A DNA stretch of 64,000 nucleotides from Perlucidibaca wandonensis (GTDB taxonomy: Bacteria; Pseudomonadota; Gammaproteobacteria; Pseudomonadales; Moraxellaceae). The stretch covers positions 372,001-436,000 of the forward strand of contig NZ_JBHTIT010000001.1 in assembly GCF_042677145.1 (NCBI RefSeq), read 5' to 3'. Numbering within the stretch: the stretch's first letter is position 1; each line of letters begins with the position of its first letter. Shown in pieces: positions 1-8,195 of this stretch. The translations under genes and the position numbers were made by a program. The notes under the pieces were generated by a model that had not been told where the DNA came from, searched no databases, and was given only the letters and a program-made list of their open reading frames with translations.

Positions 1-1
1 A

Positions 2-2662
2 ATTGCCCTGAGTCAGCATGCGCTTGTCGAGGAGTTAAATAGCATCTATCTCGCTAAAGCGAAGCCATTTACCGAAGACGAGGTATTTGGTGGTGTCATT
101 TTTTGCCTGATGACCCGAGACGGGGTGTTATCGCTTCCTGAATTAAGACAAGTACTTGTTGAGCTGCAGTCAGGTCGTTTGGCTCGACTTGGAAAGCTTT
201 TTTATGTGTGCGGACCGATTGGAAAAGGCGGCCAGCAATTCCGGCGACTATTTTTAAGTCCCTTAACACTTGCCTTTATATTTCGGTGGCTAACCTTGCA
301 ACCAGCCCAAGAGTTCTCAGTCACTACGATCAATGTTGGCATTGACGCGCTTGCCTCCAGACTGTCTCAGCACGCAGATATCACGTGGAGAAAGTTTAAA
401 GGGCTTCAGAATGCGGCGATCAGATATTTGAGGCTTCAAGATAATACGCCTCAACACGTTGTTGATTTCATGACCGGTGAGATCTCCAGTACCTCTCTAT
501 CAGAGAGCTGCTGGACTAGATTGTTTGATTTTCAACCCGACCTTCGTATGTTGGTTCACGAAGAGGAGGCCAGAGAACTGCGTCGGCGGGAGATCGAAAA
601 GCCCAAAATTGTGCGCCCGGGATTTGTGCAAGAGATATGCCGTTCACTGGCTGAAAAACCTCAGGAAAAAGCAAAGAAACATACGCTTTTCATGTTGGCC
701 CCCATCATTAATCGTGACACCACCCAGCCTGAGTTGTTGGTCCAATTGGCGGAGTTTGTTGATTGGATGTTACGGGTAGTTGGTCTTGAGAGCAGCACAA
801 CCAAGATGCACTTGGAGAACTTATCTCAGGTGTTGTTTCCGATGGTATCGAGCTTAAGCCACCGTATCGATAACCCTGACACTTGGGAGTCCATGGTTGA
901 AAATATGCTCGGTGATGAGACGCGCTATTCCAAGGCCATCGACGCGGTATCGAAGTTTTCGGATTTTTTGACGCGCACCGAAGGGGAGCAGTTCGCATCT
1001 GCTGGTTTTTCAGCAGCAGCTCTCGTCAACGCTAACATCATCACGATGGAGCAGAAGGATCTGGTGGTCTCTCGCATCAGATTAAAGTTGCAGTCTTCCG
1101 ATCCATTAATGGCAGATGTCGCTTGTTACTTGGTTGAGTTGGCATTTGGTTTGGGTGCGCGCCGATGGGAGCTGCTAGGACTTCATTTTTCTGACGTCTT
1201 GGGCCCACTGGAGGCAATGATTAGGTTTGTGAAAAACTTAAGCAGAGCTCTAAAAACAGATGCCTCTACTCGGCAGCTAACTCTTCAGCATCTATTGGAC
1301 GAGCCTTTTTTTAAAGATTGGCAGCAGTTTTCAACTTGCCAGCCAGCTGAGGACAAAAATACCAATATCCTCGAGGCGAGAGGGTTCGATATTAAAAGTG
1401 CTGAGAGCAAGATGTTTTCTGTGATCTCAGCGAGCTTGAAAGAGGTGGCCGGCTTAGCCGATGTCAGTTTTCATAGCCTGCGCCACAGCGCTGCTTGTCG
1501 ATTTATGCTGTCTTTACACTGGGAATTTGTGAGCTTTCTTGAAATTGAAGGAAGTCGATATTTCGATCAAATCGAAAAAGAGTCTCTTGCAATCGAGAAA
1601 GCTTTGTTAAGAAAAAATACGCAGAACTTTTTGGAGCACAAAACAGTCAGCGCGTTTCTAGGTCATTTGAGCTATCGCACCACGGCAGCACATTATTTTC
1701 ATTTTTACTGCCTCCTGCGCTCTAGCTACCTGATGCTCACTAATATGGCTAGCTTATTAAAAGATGAGTCACATTATTTGGTGGCGGTAACGGAAGTGCC
1801 ATTCGATTTGCCAAATGATGAGCACATCACAGTTCAGCTTGATTTTTGTATAAAGGAAATGAGTGTTCCTGTGATCTCGATTACTACGCCATCTCAGCAG
1901 CCGACTAATTTGGTACTGGCAACTGACGGTGAGGAGATCAAGAAGCTGTTGATACGTGTGTCGGATATCTTGTTGCTTAGAACGGTGGCGGCCAAACAAA
2001 CAGCAACTCAAGAGCTGTTACCAAACCAAAGTCACCGCACACCATTTTTATCATTGCTACATCGACGTGCTCATTATTTAGTGGATCTCCACCAAAAAGT
2101 GGGATTGATGAAGGTTGAAGGCCGAGGAACAGGCAAAAAAAGAGATCACGGATTTGAGCTTTTTCGCATGCCAGTGAATGCAGCAACACAAAGTGCGATT
2201 GGGGCCATCTTGGCCGAAATTGAGCGTATTTATACAGTGCCAGATCAGCCCAAAGCGACACGTGATCAGCGACGTGAGTTAGCTGAGCGTCTAGTCGATG
2301 CGATGCACTTTTACAGCCCACGGGATCTTGAGACCTTTAGTTTTGGACCTAAGGATGATGTCTCCCGCGTGCTGACACCAGTGATGGGTATCTTAAATCG
2401 CTCACAGGTTCAGTTGTGCTATTGGCAGAGAGAGAAGAAGCGTATGCCTGGCAAAGGGCCACGTGACGTAAATGGTCAAAAGATCTATGTGCAGCGCTTG
2501 ATTGACTTACCGAAGATCAAAAAAGGCCGACTCATGGTGCGAATTGAAGCAGTCAATCAGCATGAGAACTATAAGCCAGCGGTACTGGCGTGGGTCATGA
2601 CAGCGATGTATCTCGCATACGGTCATTCGTATTTGCTAAATCACAGTAACTTAGATTCTTAA
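2..2662 (+). CDS. Large tyrosine recombinase/integrase, 5' end outside the window
   Basis: The frame is open to the left edge, so the ATG at 110 is probably internal and the true start lies before the window. Counting from that ATG, an Arg lies in a GARRWELLGL segment near residue 350, HSLRH near residues 455-459, a GH pair with LGHLSYRTT near residue 520 and HYFHFY just after it. Together these are the R..HxxR..H..Y set of tyrosine recombinases. With more than 880 residues it is much longer than a phage integrase and carries about 320 residues after the catalytic Tyr. Such long recombinases usually belong to genomic-island or multi-recombinase modules, so it may be the island's mobility gene (inference). 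No partner genes or attachment site are visible. Confidence 0.75.
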   Translation: MALSQHALVEELNSIYLAKAKPFTEDEVFGGVIFCLMTRDGVLSLPELRQVLVELQSGRLARLGKLFYVCGPIGKGGQQFRRLFLSPLTLAFIFRWLTLQPAQEFSVTTINVGIDALASRLSQHADITWRKFKGLQNAAIRYLRLQDNTPQHVVDFMTGEISSTSLSESCWTRLFDFQPDLRMLVHEEEARELRRREIEKPKIVRPGFVQEICRSLAEKPQEKAKKHTLFMLAPIINRDTTQPELLVQLAEFVDWMLRVVGLESSTTKMHLENLSQVLFPMVSSLSHRIDNPDTWESMVENMLGDETRYSKAIDAVSKFSDFLTRTEGEQFASAGFSAAALVNANIITMEQKDLVVSRIRLKLQSSDPLMADVACYLVELAFGLGARRWELLGLHFSDVLGPLEAMIRFVKNLSRALKTDASTRQLTLQHLLDEPFFKDWQQFSTCQPAEDKNTNILEARGFDIKSAESKMFSVISASLKEVAGLADVSFHSLRHSAACRFMLSLHWEFVSFLEIEGSRYFDQIEKESLAIEKALLRKNTQNFLEHKTVSAFLGHLSYRTTAAHYFHFYCLLRSSYLMLTNMASLLKDESHYLVAVTEVPFDLPNDEHITVQLDFCIKEMSVPVISITTPSQQPTNLVLATDGEEIKKLLIRVSDILLLRTVAAKQTATQELLPNQSHRTPFLSLLHRRAHYLVDLHQKVGLMKVEGRGTGKKRDHGFELFRMPVNAATQSAIGAILAEIERIYTVPDQPKATRDQRRELAERLVDAMHFYSPRDLETFSFGPKDDVSRVLTPVMGILNRSQVQLCYWQREKKRMPGKGPRDVNGQKIYVQRLIDLPKIKKGRLMVRIEAVNQHENYKPAVLAWVMTAMYLAYGHSYLLNHSNLDS

Positions 2663-2736
2663 GTCAAAGTGTTCATAACTTTGTTAGTTGAAGGTTGGCT
2701 TGGAGTTTTCCACGACAGTGGGTAGTCAACATATTT

Positions 2737-2952
2737 CTATGTCCAACCATGCTGCCAGATATCAATATTTTTTAGATCTTGCCATTCAATAGGCATTGAG
2801 CCCTTTGTCATAACGGCTTCTATTAGGCAAGAGGTAACAATACCTTCTTCGTCGAACTCGACATCAGTGATCATGAAATGCTTCTCTTTTGCTTGTGGCT
2901 TCTGTGCTGTCCACTTGCTGTGCAGAAGTTTTCGGGGATTAATTTTGTTCAT
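2737..2952 (-). CDS. TIGR02450-type small tryptophan-rich protein
   Basis: This 71-residue protein begins MNKINPRKLLHSKWTA and contains KEKHFMITDVEFDEEG and a terminal WQHGW, the pattern of the TIGR02450/DUF2389 family of small conserved proteins of unknown function. A longer frame begins at 2979, but the ATG at 2952 is preceded by an AGAGG ribosome binding site at good spacing and matches the family's usual N-terminus. It stands alone between the recombinase and the cassette region, on the opposite strand to the recombinase. No regulatory signal was recognised. Confidence 0.8.
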   Translation of the reverse strand: MNKINPRKLLHSKWTAQKPQAKEKHFMITDVEFDEEGIVTSCLIEAVMTKGSMPIEWQDLKNIDIWQHGWT

Positions 2953-3132
2953 AGCGCCTCTTCTAACAGTGCTCAGCATTTACAGCGTGATTGCCACAAA
3001 TATGTCTGGAGCGCTTGGAGTTTGCAAAGCTAGATCGCTAAGTGATGCAATAACCTTAATATCATTTGGCGCCCCTCGAGTGGCTCAGATGATCATACGC
3101 TTCCATCTAGCGCCAAATGACTGAGATGGCTT

Positions 3133-3211
3133 GGTAATCCCCACAAATCAGAAGTCGGCCCAAATGGCCTAGCCCCTACTTCTGAGCCCTGTTAAAAAAG
3201 GGGGGATTACC
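3133..3211. mobile_element. 79-bp internally deleted remnant of the IS3-family element found at 17321
   Basis: The stretch starts with GGTAATCCCC followed by a CAGAAG motif, as at the left end of the IS at 17321. It then runs straight into the last 60 or so bases of the same IS, including the transposase tail, the TACTTCTGAGCCC motif and a terminal GGGGGGATTACC. Both ends are present and almost the whole interior is gone. The remnant truncates the small minus-strand cassette gene beside it. No clear target duplication is visible. Confidence 0.7.
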
Positions 3212-3316
3212 GAGCGCTAGCTCCTGTATTCGTGTATTTCCTGAGATATGGATCATTCTTGACGCGAAGATTGCCCCGCATTCAGGGCACATCGCGGGTA
3301 TTTCGACTGTGCTCAT
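3176..3316 (-). pseudogene. Truncated cassette gene encoding a zinc-ribbon-like protein
   Basis: The start is the ATG at 3316, preceded by AAGGAG about ten bases upstream. The protein begins MSTVEIPAMCPECGAIF, with a CPxCG knuckle typical of small zinc-ribbon proteins often found in integron cassettes. After ELALGN the frame enters the IS remnant at 3211 and ends in IS-derived residues, so the native C-terminus, probably with the second Cys pair, is lost. It follows an attC site directly and is therefore the last visible cassette of the array. The function is unknown. Confidence 0.5.
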
Positions 3317-3337
3317 GGTTTTATCTCGCTCCTTGTC

Positions 3338-3409
3338 ACTCAACGCCACGCTCTGCGACAAATTTGGAGCGCAGCGTAAAATTTGTCCGGTAGCAGTTCT
3401 TTGATAGGC
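3338..3409 (-). other. attC recombination site of the MBL/membrane-protein cassette
   Basis: Read on the minus strand, the site starts with GCCTATC just after the MBL stop codon and ends with GTTGAGT. Nine-base arms (3357-3365 and 3379-3387, GACAAATTT and its complement) form the central hairpin. The next cassette's ribosome binding site follows at once. GCCTATC differs by one base from the expected complement of this cassette's own start sequence (CTTAGGC). Confidence 0.6.
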
Positions 3410-3420
3410 ATGGGCGCAAA

Positions 3421-4494
3421 TTAATCTTCTTGATCCTCAGGATAAGGTAGAGGAGTTACAGCCACCCATCCTTCACGATCAGGTGCATTGTGACCAGTTT
3501 GTTTGTGACCGCCTTCGGTCGATATTACTTTCGCGCCCCTGTGAATGAAGGCTCGAACAACAGACTTACGCGGGTGGTCTTTATCTTCTTTTGCTGCGCT
3601 AACGATTGCCGTAAAACTCTGCGAATCAGGCTGCGTATCATGTTTAGTTCCAAGCCACCTATCTAATACTTCTGTTGACACATTGTGCCTTGAACCATGG
3701 TGGGGAATTTGTATTCGATCTACTCCTGGAAGTACCAGCCCGACATAAGGAGCAAAATCTGCGGCCTCATCAAGAGCTGCTCTTCCTGCGTCACCAGTGA
3801 GTAGTATTTTCATATCACATAAGCAAGCATATTGAATTACGCTCATGTTGTTTTCAGGGCTTGTATCGTCCGCTGGAAAATACTCATCACCCCAAGCTGA
3901 CCTGATAAAATTTATAGCTTTTCTAATAATCAGGCCGGCTGCCTCGGCCAAAGTTTGTTCCTCTTCCTTTGTGGCTTCAGGGGTTTTTTCTGATTCCACA
4001 ACAAGATCTAAATATCTCGTTTTAGATGGAGCCAACACATTAAATTCTCCTATTTTTGCACCTTGAAATGGCTCTGATATTCTTACCCCATTTTCTATTG
4101 CGAGCTCTTCTAAAGCCGCTAGGTTTGGATATATTTCTTTAAGCCTCTTCGCCAGGTTATCTGAAGAGGTAAAGCGGCTAAATCGATCAATTAGCTCATC
4201 TGCATATAGCCAGGGTCGCAGCATCCATAATGCACCTATTACGAACTCATCAAACAGCTTTCTAAGCCCACCTGCATGATCACCGTCGGGATGAGTAACG
4301 ATTATAGCGTCAATATATTTCGGCCCCCCATAATATTTATTTATATGCTCTACTAATAAATCTCCTGTGGCTTGGAACCCTCCGTCAGTCACATGAATTC
4401 TGGTGGCACCACCGATTGAATACCGGAGAGGTATTGCATCACCGCTTTTTTTTGATTCAACGTTTAAAAAATCTATTTCGAAAAAGTCAGTCAT
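3421..4494 (-). CDS. Metallo-beta-lactamase-fold hydrolase (ComEC/Rec2-like domain), cassette-borne
   Basis: This 357-residue soluble protein has THPDGDHAGG at residues 67-76 (the HxDxDH metal motif), TGDAG near 233-237 (metal-bridging Asp) and PHHGSRHN near 264-271. This is the order seen in the MBL domain of ComEC/Rec2-type hydrolases, which often act on nucleic acids or phosphodiesters. There is no ComEC membrane channel and no signal peptide. The start lies three bases after the stop of the membrane-protein gene, so the two are probably co-translated. Both sit in one integron cassette between attC sites. The region is AT-richer than its neighbours, which suggests acquisition. Pairing of a nuclease-like MBL enzyme with a small membrane protein could mean a defence or competition role, but this is inference. 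Confidence 0.7.
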   Translation of the reverse strand: MTDFFEIDFLNVESKKSGDAIPLRYSIGGATRIHVTDGGFQATGDLLVEHINKYYGGPKYIDAIIVTHPDGDHAGGLRKLFDEFVIGALWMLRPWLYADELIDRFSRFTSSDNLAKRLKEIYPNLAALEELAIENGVRISEPFQGAKIGEFNVLAPSKTRYLDLVVESEKTPEATKEEEQTLAEAAGLIIRKAINFIRSAWGDEYFPADDTSPENNMSVIQYACLCDMKILLTGDAGRAALDEAADFAPYVGLVLPGVDRIQIPHHGSRHNVSTEVLDRWLGTKHDTQPDSQSFTAIVSAAKEDKDHPRKSVVRAFIHRGAKVISTEGGHKQTGHNAPDREGWVAVTPLPYPEDQED

Positions 4495-4497
4495 AAT

Positions 4498-4992
4498 TTA
4501 TTCCCTGTCTTTTGCACTAGCTACGCGCCTAGTTATGTAAGCGGTTTGCTTGCTATATGAGAAAGCAAATAGAGCTAGCAATCCTATAATTGCTAGCTCT
4601 GGTGAAAAATCATTCAAAAATTGAAAGTGCTCAGACAATGATTCATATATCCTTAAAAAAGCGAGAAATATAAACAATGATAGAAAGGTTCTATACATAT
4701 TATTTGCTTCTGAAAGAACTTCTATAAGCTTGTCTTTACTGGATGCTTCAACATAATCTCTATATTCCGAAAATTTAACAAACTTTATCCATTTAAGGAG
4801 CGGTTCAATAATAATAGAACCAATCCTGCTAATCACTAAACCAATGAAATAATATAGGAAAACACCAGTAAAAATCTCCTCTTGAACGAAGTTATATTTA
4901 GTTAATGATTTTGCTATCGCGACAAAAACCATCCCTGGCAGGAGATAGTTGAAAATATTGTATGTAGAAAGCTTTTCAAGTAAATCTTTCAT
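4498..4992 (-). CDS. Small multi-pass membrane protein in the MBL cassette
   Basis: The 164-residue protein begins MKDLLEKLSTYNIFNYLLPG and has about four hydrophobic stretches (near residues 15-30, 40-62, 103-120 and 130-145) separated by a charged middle region rich in Lys and Glu. No enzymatic motif was recognised. The start codon is about 40 bases after the attC core, typical for the first gene of a cassette. Its stop is followed at three bases by the MBL-fold gene. A membrane anchor, receptor or effector role for the MBL partner is plausible but unproven. Confidence 0.6.
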   Translation of the reverse strand: MKDLLEKLSTYNIFNYLLPGMVFVAIAKSLTKYNFVQEEIFTGVFLYYFIGLVISRIGSIIIEPLLKWIKFVKFSEYRDYVEASSKDKLIEVLSEANNMYRTFLSLFIFLAFLRIYESLSEHFQFLNDFSPELAIIGLLALFAFSYSKQTAYITRRVASAKDRE

Positions 4993-5027
4993 AGCATTTG
5001 CTCTTTCTATTCAAGGCTTAACCGGAT

Positions 5028-5087
5028 GCCTAAGGCCTGAATTAAGCCGAGCCGCGAAGCGGCTTCGGCTTGAATGAATTGTTAGGA
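5028..5087 (-). other. attC site, 60 bp, aadA-cassette type
   Basis: Read on the minus strand, the site starts with TCCTAAC and ends with CTTAGGC. The central GCCGCTTCGCGGC hairpin is flanked by CAAGCC and GGCTTAA blocks, very close to the 60-bp attC sites of aadA-type resistance cassettes. TCCTAAC is the exact complement of GTTAGGA at the start of the same cassette (5393-5399), as expected for a genuine cassette. The stop codon of the gene at 5309 lies inside the core site. The cleavage base of the downstream core is C instead of G. Confidence 0.85.
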
Positions 5088-5309
5088 CTCAACCGTTACC
5101 GAGTCTGAGCTGACGCCGAACTGCTTTGCAACATGCGCAATCAATGCCTCTTCGGAATGAAATTCCATGTTGTCTATCAACTGTTGGTGGTCTTTAAGTT
5201 CATTCCCATCTTCATCGTCTGAGATGACCGAGCCGCAGCGAAGTACGACGAGCATGTCCTCTGGCATGTCATCGTCGAGGTGAACCACTACGTGTGCAAT
5301 TTTTTTCAT
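5082..5309 (-). CDS. Hypothetical acidic cassette protein
   Basis: The 75-residue protein begins MKKIAHVVVHLDDDMPEDML and is rich in Asp and Glu (LDDDMPED, SDDEDGNE). A longer frame runs back into the preceding attC site, but the ATG at 5309 has AAGGAG eight bases upstream and is the likely start. No family was recognised. It is one gene in one cassette, bounded by attC sites at 5393-5476 and 5028-5087, and its stop codon TAA overlaps the attC core, a common cassette arrangement. It is probably cytoplasmic. Confidence 0.6.
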   Translation of the reverse strand: MKKIAHVVVHLDDDMPEDMLVVLRCGSVISDDEDGNELKDHQQLIDNMEFHSEEALIAHVAKQFGVSSDSVTVES

Positions 5310-5392
5310 AGCGAGACTCCTTGGTTGGAGGTGAAACACTCTCATGAAGTGCCCCCTGTATTTAGTCAAGATCGCAGAAGGCCGTACATGAG

Positions 5393-5476
5393 TCCTAACA
5401 CCTTTGTAACGGGCAGACAAACCGAAGGTTTAGCTCTCCTGCCATAAAGTGGCGTTCGTTGACAAACTTGTTATGA
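5393..5476 (-). other. attC site of the 73-residue-protein cassette
   Basis: On the minus strand the site runs from TCATAAC to GTTAGGA over 84 bp, with GCCA/TGGC and AAACC/GGTTT hairpin arms inside. TCATAAC is the exact complement of GTTATGA at the start of this cassette (5786-5792), the matching expected of a real integron cassette. Confidence 0.7.
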
Positions 5477-5534
5477 ATTCGCATGTACAGAATAAAGACA
5501 AATATCATTATATAATTTCACTGCTTTTACAAAA

Positions 5535-5756
5535 TTAATATGTTGAGTTAGGAGTATTCTCGGGGTTAATTTCGCCATAAACCTCATCAGGATCAACATC
5601 ATTAATCAACAACATCTCTCTAACTACTTCAATATGATCCAATACCTTTTGGTAACTATCCCCATACTCAAATTTAGTTACTTCAATTGATTTTGGCATG
5701 TAGGTAAACGCAATTTTCAATGCATTTAGAGAAGACTGACTAATTTTTTCACTCAT
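5535..5756 (-). CDS. Hypothetical cassette protein, 73 residues
   Basis: The protein begins MSEKISQSSLNALKIAFTYM and has an acidic C-terminal half (NDVDPDEVYGEINPEN). No domain or membrane segment was recognised. The gene fills one integron cassette: its start is about 30 bases after the core site at 5786-5792 and its stop is about 60 bases before the attC at 5393-5476. The start codon has a purine-rich GAAAGAG upstream. The local sequence is AT-rich, as often in cassettes of foreign origin. Confidence 0.5.
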   Translation of the reverse strand: MSEKISQSSLNALKIAFTYMPKSIEVTKFEYGDSYQKVLDHIEVVREMLLINDVDPDEVYGEINPENTPNSTY

Positions 5757-5785
5757 TTCAGTACTCTTTCTCTAATTTTCTGTAT

Positions 5786-5869
5786 TCATAACTTAGTTTA
5801 AACCGCAGGGTTGCGGCTTAATAATTTTGACCAGCTGCATAAGGCAGTGTAGCGTGAAGAGAGTTCAAA
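5786..5869 (-). other. Probable attC site of an upstream cassette, outer boundary uncertain
   Basis: The core GTTATGA (minus strand) at 5786-5792 is well supported because it matches the attC of the following cassette. A ten-base hairpin with one mismatch (TTAAGCCGCA and TGCGGTTTAA) lies next to it. The outer core, possibly TTTGAAC at 5863-5869, is a weak match, so the length is a guess. Confidence 0.45.
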
Positions 5870-6532
5870 GACATCAAAGCCTTGGAAACTTGAACGCAGC
5901 ACTCTTTGCCATCAAATACCGCACTTCCTATTTCGTAAAGCACGCCATGCTTTTTTTGCGGCGACAATTTCGCTGCACAACAAAAAGGCTAGCGACAAAT
6001 TGTGAATTACTGGCTAGGTACGCTACCGCCACTCAGTTGACGTAGTGCAATGAGATCAGTCTATCCTTGGAGACAGTGCAAAGTGGGTGATTGGCACATC
6101 CAAGCCGGTACGCTGGCGAAAGTGGTGTGCGACCGCATTCCCTGAGAAAGCTACAAATAACTTGTACCAAATAGCTCTTCATTTTGGCAAGCAGATGCCA
6201 CTTAAACTCACCGCTAAACTACCTTCTGCGAGGCGTACACATCCTCGCTTCGAATATGCAAAAGCTGCCACTCAAACTCCTCAGGCGACGTCCCTCCATC
6301 TTCATTAGCACTCGGCTTAAGAATCTGCGCTTAATTTAAGCGCACTTCCTGCCAGTTGTCTGGTGTATGTTGAGGGCGATATGGCATTGAGTTGATGTAG
6401 TTGGATACTTACCTCGCGTAGCTAGCCTTGTTTTTTCTGACAAATTGGCTCGCTGGTTGATTGGGTTTTTCGATGAAAACTGAGGGTTTTGGCTCCAGCT
6501 TTCATCTAATCTGGATAGAGAATAGAAGCGGT
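5870..6532. other. Gap without a confident gene, possibly decayed cassette DNA
   Basis: No convincing gene was found in about 660 bases. On the minus strand a frame ending at 5818 reads HGVLYEIGSAVFDGKECC and looks protein-like, but it has no good start. Near 5950-6000 there are AATTTGTCGC-type blocks like those in the attC at 3338-3409. A perfect palindrome lies at 6326-6344 (TGCGCTTAA arms). The stretch may be one or two broken cassettes. Confidence 0.35.
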
Positions 6533-6922
6533 ATGCTAGATTCACTCAAAGCTTGGGCTACACGCCTTAAAAACGATGTTGTCACACTCATGTTTGCGAG
6601 TCGTGATCCAGAGACACCACTCTTGCCAAAGCTGCTTGCGATGGTAATCGTGGCGTATGCGTTAAGTCCCATTGACATTATCCCTGATTTTGTCCCAGTC
6701 ATAGGTTATCTCGATGACCTTATTATCGTGCCTATTGGAGTTTGGATTTGTTTACGACTGATACCTTCGCCTTTAATTGCGGATAACAGAAAAAAGGCTG
6801 AGATATGGCTATCTAGTAAGCCCGCTAAAGTACACAGTGCGGCCGCTTTAGTAGTGATTATTGCTATTTGGCTAAGTTGTGCTTGGCTACTTTGGCGATG
6901 GGTTGTGCCGAAAATTAGCTAA
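6533..6922 (+). CDS. YkvA-like DUF1232 membrane protein
   Basis: The 129-residue product has the DUF1232 core around residues 35-60 (YALSPIDIIPDFVPVIGYLDD), the signature of YkvA-type small membrane proteins of unknown function. A second hydrophobic helix lies near the C-terminus (VVIIAIWLSCAWLLW). The ATG at 6533 fits the family's N-terminus better than the in-frame ATG at 6461. The last codons run into the degenerate left end of the IS6 copy that follows, so the natural C-terminus may have been altered by the insertion. It belongs to no visible operon. Confidence 0.75.
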   Translation: MLDSLKAWATRLKNDVVTLMFASRDPETPLLPKLLAMVIVAYALSPIDIIPDFVPVIGYLDDLIIVPIGVWICLRLIPSPLIADNRKKAEIWLSSKPAKVHSAAALVVIIAIWLSCAWLLWRWVVPKIS

Positions 6923-7662
6923 CTGGTTGATGAGAATCTACAAGCGACATCGCCTTGATTCCATCATTATCAGTTTATCAGCCTGGACCTATTACCGCTT
7001 CAATCTGAGCTTTCGTGATATCGGCGACTTGCTGGCAGAGAAGGGTATCTCTGCCAATTATGAGGCAACCCGTTTGTGGGGCATCAAGTTTGGACAAGCA
7101 TGCGCTCGCAAGCTCAAGTAAAGACATGGTGGATTCGGCGATACGTTTTATCTTGATGAAGTATTCCTCAAGATAAACGGCAAGCAGCACTACTTGTGGT
7201 GAGCAGTCGATCAAGACTGTGAAGTGATAGGTGTTTATGTTCAGAGTCGCCGTACCGGTGCTGAAGCCCGGCAGCTCTTCAAGCGCTTGTTGCGCAGCAA
7301 TGGTGGCGAGTCAAGAGCGATAGTTACTGATGGTTGGCAAGCTATAAAGTTGTTCAACGCGAGCTAATGCCTACGTCGCACCACAATACAGGTAAGTACG
7401 CGAACAACGGGGCTGAGCAATCGCATGAGTCGCCGTGGTTTCGGGAGCGAGGAATGCGACGGTTTAAATCTCTGAGCCAGACGCAGCTATTTCTAGCGAA
7501 CCATGCAGCAGTATCAAGCTTATTCAGTCTTGGAAGACACCTAGCCTCAGCAAGCCATTATCGCCGAAGTAGGACAGCTGTGTTCGCAACATGGAGAGCG
7601 GTGGTTGCATAGAGGCGCAAAGGTCAATTTTTGCTGTGCCTGGAAGTTAACTTGTCAGTACC
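6903..7662 (+). mobile_element. IS6-family element, decayed copy a
   Basis: The transposase region from ATG 6927 begins MRIYKRHRLDSIII and continues through FRDIGDLLAEKGI, but it stops after LK at 7119 and then carries further stops and shifts. The DDE segments can still be read in other frames (YLDEVFLKINGKQ; NNGAEQSHESPWFRERGMRR at the end). The right end AAGTTAACTTGTCAGTACC (to 7662) is intact; the left end is degenerate and overlaps the YkvA-like gene. The copy is inactive and marks the left border of the metal-resistance block. Confidence 0.8.
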
Positions 7663-7684
7663 GTTATGAGATGGTTTTGGCTTA

Positions 7685-8113
7685 CTACAGATGAGTATGT
7701 CTATCATGCTGTGGTTCTGATTCCATTGAGGTCAGTCCTTGAAGAATGCCGCAAGTTATAATTGACTGTTTGTTTTGACATCGCCGACTAAGCTCGCTGA
7801 GTTTTTCTTTGAGCTGGGACAGTTCAGCTATGCGCAAGTCGACATGGTCGATGTGCTCATCAAGAAGTTGATTCACAGCACTGCAATCACCTGCAGGCTG
7901 AGTGACAAAACTCTGTAGTGCACGGATCTCCTCCAGTGTCATATCTAGTGCACGACAATTGCGAATGAAGCGTAGTTGATCGACGTGCACGCTTCCATAG
8001 TGACGATAGTTGCTTGCTGTTCGCGCGGGTGCTGGCAGAAGTCCAACTTTTTCGTAATAGCGCACCGTTTCTACGGTGCATTGTGCCTCGTGAGAAAGCT
8101 CTCCTATCTTCAT
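7685..8113 (-). CDS. cadR: MerR-family Cd(II)/Pb(II)-responsive regulator
   Basis: The 142-residue protein has an N-terminal MerR helix-turn-helix (MKIGELSHEAQCTVETVRYYEKVGLL) and the dimerisation helix that follows. Three Cys residues sit where CadR/PbrR proteins bind metal: DCSAVNQLLDEH, RRCQNKQ and CGILQGL. The His-containing tail (QHDRHTHL) resembles CadR. It is transcribed divergently from the P-type ATPase gene, and the spacer holds a MerR-type operator. It probably represses cadA without metal and activates it when Cd, Zn or Pb binds. Confidence 0.9.
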   Translation of the reverse strand: MKIGELSHEAQCTVETVRYYEKVGLLPAPARTASNYRHYGSVHVDQLRFIRNCRALDMTLEEIRALQSFVTQPAGDCSAVNQLLDEHIDHVDLRIAELSQLKEKLSELSRRCQNKQSIITCGILQGLTSMESEPQHDRHTHL

Positions 8114-8132
8114 TGATTGGACTCCAATACGC

Positions 8133-8163
8133 TTGACTCTAAAGTTACTTTAGGGTTTTGAAT
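8133..8163 (+). promoter_or_regulatory. MerR-type promoter and operator for cadA
   Basis: TTGACT (8133-8138) and TTGAAT (8158-8163) are separated by 19 bp, the over-long spacing typical of MerR-controlled promoters. The spacer contains a perfect dyad, CTAAAGT-T-ACTTTAG, at 8139-8153. This is the expected CadR binding site between cadR and cadA. Confidence 0.85.
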
Positions 8164-8195
8164 GAGAATCATACGATGAGAAATGGAGATTTACC

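Noticed and set aside
5310..5420. N-terminal extension of the 75-residue cassette protein
   Set aside because: The extension would be read from attC sequence; the ATG at 5309 has a strong ribosome binding site.
6326..6344. TGCGCTTAA palindrome as an attC or terminator
   Set aside because: It lacks core sites and a T-run; with one unpaired base in the centre it cannot form a normal hairpin loop without losing pairs.
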